Assembly (NCBI GenBank): GCA_030540535.1
Contig: JAUNWB010000111.1
Location: forward strand, 1-5,489
Length of the DNA stretch: 5,489 nt
Source of the DNA: Elusimicrobiales bacterium
GTDB taxonomy: Bacteria > Elusimicrobiota > Elusimicrobia > Elusimicrobiales > Elusimicrobiaceae
Direction of reading: 5' to 3'
The position numbers were made by a program, and so were the translations under genes. Of this stretch, positions 1 to 4,495 are shown piece after piece. Positions within the stretch are counted from its first letter, which is position 1; every line of letters begins with the position of its first letter. The notes under the pieces were generated by a model. It did no database searches, had not been told where the DNA came from, and saw only the letters and a list, made by a program, of their open reading frames with translations.

Positions 1-77
1 ATGACCAGATTCAGTCAATCCTTCCGATTAGAGGAGATGGACTCCGTTGTTCAGCTGCCGAGTCGGAGGCTACTTTT

Positions 78-461
78 GTGGAGTTCCTTTCCGGCGAATA
101 TCTGCGTATCGACCTTCCTTTTGGCGAGGTCCTGGAACGGCTCTGCGAGTGCGGGAAAATTTATGAGGACGATCGCACGGAAGACGAAATCCTCCGGTTT
201 ACTCCGGCTGAGCTGAAAGAACTGGGAGAAGCCTTTGATGCTGGGTATTACTTTATGGCCAAGGACAAGGACGGGAAGGTCTTTGCCTATAAAGAAGAAC
301 CCATCCGGCGGGGAGCATACTGGAATAGCCGCTTGAACGATGCGGCTGGAAATATCCGGCTGAATGAGCCGTATGAGGATGTGCAGTGGGACTTGCCTCT
401 GCCGATATGCCTTGATAACATTGCGGAAATTGCCCGCAGAAAGAAGTTTGATACGTTATGA
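78..461 (+). CDS. Acidic protein of unknown function
   Basis: I do not recognise this 127-residue protein. It is soluble-looking, with no signal peptide or membrane segment. It is rich in Glu/Asp and aromatic residues (FDAGYYFMAKDKDGKVFAY near residues 53-71; YEDVQWDLPLP near 99-109) and has a Lys/Arg-containing C-terminus. The chosen start is GTG at 78 because GGAGG (65-69) sits 8 bases upstream. The frame has no stop back to base 3, however, so the real start could lie left of the window and the gene could be 5'-partial. Its stop overlaps the start of the next gene (ATGA, 458-461), so it heads a translationally coupled trio with the membrane peptide and the P-loop protein. A competing frame from ATG at 1 to 216 lacks a visible ribosome binding site and looks like a shadow. 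The CDS call is fairly secure; the function is unknown. Confidence 0.72.
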   Translation: MEFLSGEYLRIDLPFGEVLERLCECGKIYEDDRTEDEILRFTPAELKELGEAFDAGYYFMAKDKDGKVFAYKEEPIRRGAYWNSRLNDAAGNIRLNEPYEDVQWDLPLPICLDNIAEIARRKKFDTL

Positions 462-604
462 GCTTGATTGTAGGTATCGTGTGCCTCATCGTGGGCATCG
501 GCATCGGCGGTGCCAGCGTAATGCGGCAGGTCAAATCTGGGAGGATCGTCATCTCAGGCCGAATTTATCTTTGCAAGGACACCGGACCTGTGGTAAGATC
601 ATGA
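458..604 (+). CDS. Small single-pass membrane peptide
   Basis: This is a 48-residue reading frame. Residues 2-20 form one hydrophobic helix rich in Ile, Val and Gly (SLIVGIVCLIVGIGIGGAS), followed by a basic, presumably cytoplasmic tail (MRQVKSGRIVISGRIYLCKD). The helix has Gly-x-Gly spacing that could favour helix packing. Both ends overlap neighbours by four bases: ATGA at 458-461 with the upstream gene and ATGA at 601-604 with the downstream gene. This arrangement is typical of translational coupling and is the best argument that the short frame is real. No strong Shine-Dalgarno precedes the start, only AGAAAGAAG, which fits re-initiation by ribosomes finishing the upstream gene. The function is unknown; small membrane proteins of this type are common among phage early genes. 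Confidence 0.62.
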   Translation: MSLIVGIVCLIVGIGIGGASVMRQVKSGRIVISGRIYLCKDTGPVVRS

Positions 605-996
605 GACGATTAAGACGTTGGCTGTGTACCATCAGCCTAAGGTACAAGTTTAATCAGATCTGCCGGACTATTGGAATCAAGCCCTATCCATGGCAGCGCG
701 AGTTCGCCCTCGATGGTTATCTTGATGGTTGCTTCAGTACACCATTCCCAACTGGTAGGGCGACTGGGAAGACGACAGCGATATTTCTTCGGTTGCTTAT
801 GACTTATCCGAATGAGTCGTTTGAGGCCCAGCAGATTTTGTCTTTTGACCCGGACTGGAGACCCTATGATAGTTTCCGGGTGAGATGGTATGATTCCCAA
901 TATACCAGATTAAGCCACGCCTGCTTTTCTGAAGGCATACCTGTTGTTTTGTTGCATCGAATTAGTACATTACGAGATTTAGGACGGAGGCCATAA
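601..996 (+). CDS. Small P-loop (Walker A) protein with terminase-like N-terminal layout
   Basis: This is a 131-residue basic protein. After an Arg-rich start (residues 1-16) comes KPYPWQREFAL (27-37), resembling the adenine-contacting Q motif that precedes the P-loop in terminases and helicases. About 14 residues later is TGRATGKTT (51-59), a Walker A variant of the form xxxxxGKTT with Thr rather than Gly/Ala at its first position, a type of deviation also seen in phage terminases. A hydrophobic segment (60-67) follows, then LSFDPDWRPYDSFRVRWYDSQY. I see no clear Walker B (hydrophobic stretch ending in DE), and the protein ends soon afterwards, so it is far too short for a complete motor ATPase. 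It may be a stand-alone nucleotide-binding family of phage early regions, or a decayed or split ATPase. ATG at 601 is chosen for its ATGA overlap with the preceding gene; a weak GGTAAG lies upstream. The same frame is open back to 364 but looks non-coding there. P-loop identity is moderate to strong; the role is unknown. Confidence 0.7.
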   Translation: MRRLRRWLCTISLRYKFNQICRTIGIKPYPWQREFALDGYLDGCFSTPFPTGRATGKTTAIFLRLLMTYPNESFEAQQILSFDPDWRPYDSFRVRWYDSQYTRLSHACFSEGIPVVLLHRISTLRDLGRRP

Positions 997-1036
997 GGGC
1001 AGAGGTCTGTTTCTGTATAGGAGGCAGACCTTATGG
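991..1036 (+). promoter_or_regulatory. Bulged inverted repeat around the Rep ribosome binding site
   Basis: CCATAA (991-996) plus GGTCTG (1004-1009) are complementary to CAGACC (1025-1030) plus TTATGG (1031-1036), giving 12 pairs with a 7-base bulge on the left side. AGGAGG (1019-1024) lies in the loop against the stem, and the Rep ATG (1033-1035) is inside the right arm. The left arm contains the TAA stop of the preceding gene (994-996). By inference, in mRNA this would partly hide the Rep start and be opened by ribosomes terminating at 996. At the DNA level it could alternatively be a hairpin recognised by the HUH protein. The pairing is directly visible; its function is not shown. Confidence 0.5.
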
Positions 1037-1788
1037 CAAAGTTCAAGAAGATCATCGTAGCAGGTCCTCTGGTGGTGGAGACGGTGTATCCCGCACCAAA
1101 TCCCAGAGACAGCGTTGGAGTGCGGCAGGGAAAGAAGGCACTGTCCTCCGAGGCCCAGCAGCGGATGAATCTCAAATATGCGTGGCAGAAGCTGGAGCTG
1201 GAGATCGCCGCTAACTTCGGAGTGCGCGATCTCTATGCCACGCTTACATACGATGATAAGCACCTGCCGGATTCGCGGCGGGCGGCCAACGCCAAGGTGC
1301 AGGCATTCTTCCGCCGCTTCCGGGCGGTTCGCAAGGCCAATGGTCAGGAGCTGAGGTACATCTACATCACAGAGCATAAGCACGGAGACGGCCGGTGGCA
1401 TCATCACGTCCTTATCAACGCCACCGGTGAGGACTACGATCTCATCCGTCAGCTGTGGGGACAGGGTAACATTGAGTTCCGCCAGATTCAGATCAATCGG
1501 GACAAAAACTTTGAGACTCTGGCCAGATACTTTTGTAAGGAGCAGCGGGATAAGGTTGGCCAGCGCCTTTGGTCTGGCTCTCGCAACCTACGAAAGCCGG
1601 AGCGCGAGTGCTACCGTGTGCCCAACGATACGCCACTGACGCCTCCAAAGCACGCTCTGGTGCTCACCGACACCGGTGACGTCACAACGGCCTACGGCCA
1701 CTTCCGGTACATCAAATATCTGGGTGCCGGTTGGGGCACATCCGGCAGGCCGAAGGCCAAGCGCCGGCGCAAGTCGAGACGTTCATGA
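1033..1788 (+). CDS. HUH-family rolling-circle replication initiator-like protein
   Basis: This 251-residue protein resembles the single-tyrosine HUH Rep proteins of microviruses, inoviruses and related mobile elements. These proteins nick one DNA strand and stay covalently bound to its 5' end to start rolling-circle synthesis. Visible motifs, in order: the strand motif YATLTYDDKHLP (residues 68-79); TEHKHGDGRWHHHVLI (113-128), with metal-binding His123 and His125 as the HxH pair; ARYFCKEQ (164-171), with the likely catalytic Tyr166 and Lys169 in Y-x-x-K spacing; and SGSRNLRKPE, a downstream signature common in this family. The C-terminus (GRPKAKRRRKSRRS) is strongly basic and probably contacts DNA. 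The start is ATG at 1033 with AGGAGG at 1019-1024, 8 bases away. It follows the P-loop gene by 36 bases. It could act in phage replication or be a domesticated endonuclease. Family assignment is strong; its exact job here is inferred. Confidence 0.87.
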   Translation: MAKFKKIIVAGPLVVETVYPAPNPRDSVGVRQGKKALSSEAQQRMNLKYAWQKLELEIAANFGVRDLYATLTYDDKHLPDSRRAANAKVQAFFRRFRAVRKANGQELRYIYITEHKHGDGRWHHHVLINATGEDYDLIRQLWGQGNIEFRQIQINRDKNFETLARYFCKEQRDKVGQRLWSGSRNLRKPERECYRVPNDTPLTPPKHALVLTDTGDVTTAYGHFRYIKYLGAGWGTSGRPKAKRRRKSRRS

Positions 1789-1795
1789 TCTTTTT

Positions 1796-1801
1796 TATAA
1801 T
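1796..1801 (+). promoter_or_regulatory. Possible -10 promoter element
   Basis: A perfect TATAAT stands in a T-rich tract just after the Rep stop codon and about 50 bases before the TTG start of the zinc-ribbon gene. This is the only strikingly AT-rich spot in the surrounding GC-rich sequence. There is no good -35 hexamer 16-18 bases upstream, where the bases fall in the GC-rich end of the Rep gene. It could be an extended or activated promoter or simply a T-rich spacer. Low certainty. Confidence 0.25.
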
Positions 1802-1853
1802 TTTTTCAGCCTTGATAAGTATATTAACTTTACGGTAAAGGAGCCGAAAAGTA

Positions 1854-2057
1854 TTGAAAAGCGCACAATTACATGGTAAGATGTTGACAGTAAGGGATGG
1901 TTATCTGGTTTGCCCCAAATGCCGCCGCAACAAGCGGCTGATGCGGATCAACCCGGATACCGTGGCCACGCGGGTTGTGGCCTACTGCCGAGACTGCAAG
2001 ACCGAGCATATCGTGGACATCCTACGGGGCCAGTGCTTTGAGAGCCGGAGCCAATGA
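1854..2057 (+). CDS. Cysteine-rich KTR-type zinc-ribbon protein
   Basis: This is a 67-residue protein dominated by a four-cysteine zinc ribbon. CPKC (Cys20, Cys23) is followed by RRNKRLMRINPDT, then YCRDC (Cys45, Cys48) and KTEHIVDI. This matches my recollection of the cysteine-rich KTR domain family (CPxCxxKTR-like knuckle, a DT segment, second CxxC, then KxE), whose members are small phage and mobile-element proteins of unproven function, probably binding nucleic acid or protein. The start is TTG at 1854, because AAAGGAG (1837-1843) is placed 10 bases upstream. The internal in-frame ATG at 1881 has no comparable site but would keep the whole ribbon. The stop codon lies inside the transcription terminator hairpin, so this is the last gene of its transcript. 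Family call is good; function unknown. Confidence 0.78.
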   Translation: MKSAQLHGKMLTVRDGYLVCPKCRRNKRLMRINPDTVATRVVAYCRDCKTEHIVDILRGQCFESRSQ

Positions 2058-2095
2058 CTAACGCAGCAATGCGTGGTTGTTGGCTCCGGCTTTTT
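2041..2095 (+). terminator. Composite intrinsic terminator
   Basis: An 11-bp perfect stem, GCCGGAGCCAA (2044-2054) with TTGGCTCCGGC (2080-2090), is followed at once by TTTTT (2091-2095). The apical region is itself folded: ACGCA (2061-2065) pairs with TGCGT (2070-2074) around the loop GCAA, a GNRA-type tetraloop. The lower stem starts within the last codons of the zinc-ribbon gene, and its TGA (2055-2057) is within the hairpin. It separates the replication-side genes from the HNH-terminase-portal module. Confidence 0.85.
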
Positions 2096-2127
2096 GCTTT
2101 GCCCGGAGACCGTGGAGGTGATAGCCC

Positions 2128-2499
2128 ATGGCGAGCAGACCGTTGAGGCCCTGCAAGCACCAAGGTTGTCCAGAGCTCACCCGCGACGGCTGGTGCCCCA
2201 GGCACAAGCCCCAGCACCGGCGCCTCTCCAGCGCGGATTACCACGGCTGGTACCTGCTGCCGATCTGGAAGAATGACCTGCGGCCGGCGCAGCTCACCAG
2301 GGAGCCGTTCTGCAGGGAGTGCGCCAAGGAGGGCATTCGGACGTATGCGACCGTAGTTGACCACATCCGGCCATTTCGCGGAGACTGGGCTTTGTTCGTC
2401 AATCCGGCCAACCACCAGAGCCTGTGCAAGCATCATCACGACCAGAAGACCGCACTGGAGCAGGCGGCGGAACGACGCAAAAACGGCGAGGTTTTGTGA
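2128..2499 (+). CDS. Phage HNH endonuclease (terminase-associated)
   Basis: This is a 123-residue HNH nuclease. A short N-terminal Cys/His cluster (Cys9, Cys14, Cys23, His26) looks like an extra zinc site. The HNH core has CREC (Cys62, Cys65), then VVDHIRPFRGD with the catalytic-type His79 after Asp78, an Asn region PANHQSL (Asn95), and CKHHHDQKT (Cys100, His103, then the conserved HDxKT ending). HNH proteins encoded directly upstream of the terminase genes are a known part of the packaging machinery of cos-type HK97-like phages, where they help the terminase cut at cos. The gene lies immediately before a non-coding GC-rich stretch and the terminase frame, which fits that role. The start at 2128 is supported by a near-perfect GGAGGTGAT (2114-2122). 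It appears intact and of typical length. A free-standing homing role is possible but less likely given the position. Confidence 0.93.
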   Translation: MASRPLRPCKHQGCPELTRDGWCPRHKPQHRRLSSADYHGWYLLPIWKNDLRPAQLTREPFCRECAKEGIRTYATVVDHIRPFRGDWALFVNPANHQSLCKHHHDQKTALEQAAERRKNGEVL

Positions 2500-2718
2500 C
2501 CCTTCGGCGGCCCGAAGCTACGTCCGCGCTCAGGCGTGCGCCCTGGTGTGCGAGCGCGTGTGCGGCCGTGCGCCCGCAGGGAGCCCCGGAGGGGCTTAGA
2601 CCCGCCCCGGGGGCAGAAAACTGGCAGATGGCCGTCCTGGATACCTCGTGCCCCCTCGTCTGTGAGAAAATTTCCCCGATCAGCCTTCAGGGGCAGGCCA
2701 GGGCGAAAGGAGGTTTCC
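2500..2718. other. Non-coding GC-rich stretch, candidate cos region
   Basis: There is no convincing gene between the HNH stop and the terminase start. The stretch holds several palindromes: CTTCGG/CCGAAG (2502-2507 and 2512-2517), AGCCCC/GGGGCT (2582-2587 and 2591-2596), and CCCCGGGG inside 2605-2612. It also holds short repeats of GTGCG-type words, then an AT-richer patch (GAGAAAATTT near 2663-2672). In cos phages the cohesive-end site usually lies in this interval beside the HNH and small terminase genes. Location and structure support the idea; the cut site cannot be identified from sequence alone. Open frames crossing it have skewed, low-complexity translations and no start signal. Confidence 0.4.
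2535..2575 (+). repeat. Short direct repeats in the candidate cos region
   Basis: CGTGCGCCC occurs at 2535-2543 and again at 2567-2575, 32 bases apart, about three helical turns. Between them GTGTGCG occurs at 2546-2552 and 2558-2564, 12 bases apart. Helically phased repeats would suit binding of a multimeric small terminase near cos, but GC-rich sequence also yields such words by chance. Confidence 0.35.
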
Positions 2719-4260
2719 ATGCCGACCAGACCCAAGACCATGGACAACATGAGCAAACACATGACCTGCGTGGAGAAGACCGCCCGTGCTCAGGCTGAGG
2801 AAGATGTCCTGCCGACCCGCCAGAAGGTAAAGCTCAAGCAGCCGGCCTTTATGGAACAGGATAAGGCGGCCAAGAAATACTGGAGCACGATCCTCAAGCG
2901 GATGGAGGGCATCAGCCTGCTGGATGATCTGGACAGCGAGGTGCTGGCGGTCTATTGCTCCATGCTCTCCCGGCGCGACGCCACCCAGAAGATGCTGGCC
3001 ACCGCATTGAAGTGCGTGGAGTCGTCAGACCAGAGCGACCAGGATAAGATGGACGCTCTGTCCAAAATCGACAGCCTGATGAGCAAGCTCCAGATCCAGG
3101 AGCGATCTATCCTGGCCTACTTTGTTGTGGATGAGTACCACGCTCATATCACCTCTGACATCTACGACATCGGTCTCAACTCCTTCGGCAAGCGGCCGCA
3201 GGCCCTGTTGGATGTTATCACTACCGCCGGCGATGACGCCCAGAGTAAACCCTGCTATCGTGAGGAGCTGTACGCCAAGCAGGTCCTTGACGGTGAGGTC
3301 CAGGATGAGACCTACTTTGTCATGATCCGGGAGCTGCCCCTCGACGCTAATCCCCATGACAAAAGCAAGTGGTGCATGGCAAACCCGTGCCTCCGATATC
3401 CAAACGATTACAGCAAGTATCTGCTGGATCAGATTGAGACGGAGTACACGGCGGCTTATGGCTCTAATGATCCCCACAAAATCCGGCAGTTTTTGACCCG
3501 CCGGATGTGCCAGTGGCAGACCGGCAGCATAGACCGCTATCTGGATGAGAACTGCATGGAGCTGGCACGCAAGGCGCAGATCTCGCGCACCGCCTTTGCG
3601 GCCCTGACGGACGACCTGATTTGCTGGTGCGGATTTGACTTGGGCAAGCGGATCGACCTCTCCGGCGTCGGAGCAGTCTTCCTCCTGTCCGATGGACGGG
3701 TTGCAATCAAGGCACATGGCTTCATGCCGCGCAACCGGGCCGAAGCTCACGAGCACACAGACCGCGTCCCGTATATCGCATGGGCCAAAGACGGCTACTG
3801 CACCCTCACCCCCGGAGACGTCACCGATAACAGCTATGTGGATGACTGGATCAAAGGCGGCGAGCTGCAAAATCGGTGGAAGGTGCAGGAGGTGGACTAC
3901 GATGGCCACAACGCTACCGATCTGGCAATCAAGATGTGCGAGGATCGCAACAACGAGGATTTTTGCGTGGAGATCGCCCAGACCTGCGCCGGACAGAATC
4001 TGGCCGTCAAGGGGTTTCGGGAGCTGCTGCTCCAAGGAAGGATTGTCCTGGAGGAAAATCCTCTTGTGATCTGGTGCCTTGCCAACGCCATTGAAATCAC
4101 CAACAACTACGGCGATATCAAGCTCTCCAAGAAACACAAGGACGACACCGAGCGCATTGACCCTGTGGCGGCCGTGATGAATGCCTTGGCCCGTGCGCTG
4201 GTACGGAGGAATAACCCCACGCTGGCTGATCGGATCGATAAGGGCGAGTTTAGCCTATAA
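2719..4260 (+). CDS. Terminase small-large subunit in-frame fusion lacking the TerL Walker A region
   Basis: This single 513-residue frame joins two packaging proteins. Residues 1-134 look like a P27-family small terminase subunit, which recognises phage DNA: a basic N-terminus, then DKAAKKYWSTILKRME (48-63), LDDLDSEVLAVYCSML (68-83) and QIQERSILAY (125-134), where that family normally still continues. Residues 135-513 are a Terminase_1/HK97-type large subunit starting at FVVDEYHAH, the Walker B motif (Asp138, Glu139). The coupling motif ITTAG (167-171) and the complete RuvC-like nuclease follow (GFDLGKRIDLSGV with Asp307; VDYDGHNATDL around 392-402; RIDPVAAVMNAL with Asp481). Large subunits of this family are usually about 550-580 residues, so some 180-190 N-terminal residues with the Q motif and Walker A are missing, as are the TerS C-terminus and TerL start. 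ATG at 2719 is chosen for AAAGGAGG (2706-2713); the frame stays open to 2536 but that part looks non-coding. It probably reflects an internal deletion of several hundred bases or an assembly error. Without a P-loop it should not power packaging. Confidence 0.88.
   Translation: MPTRPKTMDNMSKHMTCVEKTARAQAEEDVLPTRQKVKLKQPAFMEQDKAAKKYWSTILKRMEGISLLDDLDSEVLAVYCSMLSRRDATQKMLATALKCVESSDQSDQDKMDALSKIDSLMSKLQIQERSILAYFVVDEYHAHITSDIYDIGLNSFGKRPQALLDVITTAGDDAQSKPCYREELYAKQVLDGEVQDETYFVMIRELPLDANPHDKSKWCMANPCLRYPNDYSKYLLDQIETEYTAAYGSNDPHKIRQFLTRRMCQWQTGSIDRYLDENCMELARKAQISRTAFAALTDDLICWCGFDLGKRIDLSGVGAVFLLSDGRVAIKAHGFMPRNRAEAHEHTDRVPYIAWAKDGYCTLTPGDVTDNSYVDDWIKGGELQNRWKVQEVDYDGHNATDLAIKMCEDRNNEDFCVEIAQTCAGQNLAVKGFRELLLQGRIVLEENPLVIWCLANAIEITNNYGDIKLSKKHKDDTERIDPVAAVMNALARALVRRNNPTLADRIDKGEFSL
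3112..3129 (+). other. TerS/TerL fusion junction
   Basis: Small-subunit resemblance ends at ERSILAY (codons up to 3120) and large-subunit resemblance begins at FVVDEYHAH (from 3121). No start codon with a ribosome binding site, no stop codon and no frame change occurs between the two. The exact breakpoint and any microhomology cannot be set without an intact relative. Confidence 0.7.
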
Positions 4261-4287
4261 CGGTGCCCAGTCTGGGCACCGGGGAGG
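4261..4287 (+). promoter_or_regulatory. Perfect hairpin abutting a ribosome binding site
   Basis: CGGTGCCCAG (4261-4270) and CTGGGCACCG (4272-4281) form a perfect inverted repeat centred on T4271, starting on the base after the terminase stop codon. GGAGG (4283-4287), the ribosome binding site of the next gene, follows within two bases. There is no T tract, so it is not an ordinary intrinsic terminator. It may protect mRNA ends, tune initiation of the membrane protein, or bind a protein as DNA. Confidence 0.6.
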
Positions 4288-4291
4288 TAAC

Positions 4292-4495
4292 ATGAAAAAC
4301 AAATTGAAAACTGCCGTGAAAGGCATCACCAAATGGATTAACGTGAGGCTCCCCACCAGCTTGCTGGCGTTGGGAGCTGTCGCCGTGTCTGTCGGCGTCG
4401 GTATGATCTACATCCCGGCCGGCACCATTGCCGCCGGCGTGCTGATGATGCTTGCCGGCGTGCTGATGATCAAGGGAGGCGACAGCGATGAGTAA
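4292..4495 (+). CDS. Small two-helix phage membrane protein
   Basis: This 67-residue protein has a basic N-terminus (MKNKLKTAVKGITKWINVR) followed by two hydrophobic stretches, roughly residues 23-43 (LLALGAVAVSVGVGMIYIPAG) and 44-59 (TIAAGVLMMLAGVLMI). It ends in a charged tail, KGGDSDE. The topology is probably a helical hairpin with both ends inside. Comparable small membrane proteins are often found between the terminase and portal genes of gut Bacillota phages, as far as I recall; the function is unknown. The start is ATG at 4292 with GGAGG (4283-4287) 4 bases away; an upstream extension of the frame overlaps the terminase gene and is not supported. It overlaps the portal start by 8 bases, which suggests coupled translation. 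The second helix contains a tandem heptad duplication. A holin is conceivable from topology but the position argues against it. Confidence 0.78.
   Translation: MKNKLKTAVKGITKWINVRLPTSLLALGAVAVSVGVGMIYIPAGTIAAGVLMMLAGVLMIKGGDSDE
4433..4470 (+). repeat. 17-bp tandem direct repeat in the membrane protein gene
   Basis: GCCGGCGTGCTGATGAT occurs at 4433-4449 and 4454-4470, a 21-base period that encodes AGVLMML then AGVLMIK. The near-identity at DNA level suggests a recent in-frame heptad duplication lengthening the second transmembrane helix. Confidence 0.75.

Noticed and set aside
1..216. Frame from ATG at base 1 as a gene of 71 codons
   Set aside because: It has a Ser/Arg-rich translation without a recognisable pattern, and it overlaps the better-supported frame that carries GGAGG before GTG 78 and continues to 461.
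601..996. The P-loop protein supplying the missing Walker A of the fused terminase in trans (a split terminase)
   Set aside because: It lacks the rest of the TerL N-terminal core, lies on the far side of a terminator in a different gene block, and TerL loss is better explained by a deletion at 3120. It remains only a remote possibility.
2536..2718. N-terminal extension of the terminase frame by 61 codons
   Set aside because: The extension is Arg/Pro-rich low-complexity translation of the GC-rich candidate cos stretch, whereas AAAGGAGG just before ATG 2719 marks the real start.
3025..4137. Long open frame of about 370 codons on the minus strand opposite the terminase
   Set aside because: It lies wholly antisense to clear TerL motifs, has no ribosome binding site, and its hydrophobic-rich translation is what GC-rich codon structure yields on the complementary strand.
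2128..4260. Capsid-forming satellite (PICI-like) rather than phage
   Set aside because: The compact order of replication gene, HNH, terminase and portal would be compatible, but no satellite-specific regulator or integrase is visible in this window, so it cannot be argued.
4261..4281. Intrinsic terminator after the terminase gene
   Set aside because: The hairpin is perfect, but it is followed by a purine-rich ribosome binding site instead of a T tract.
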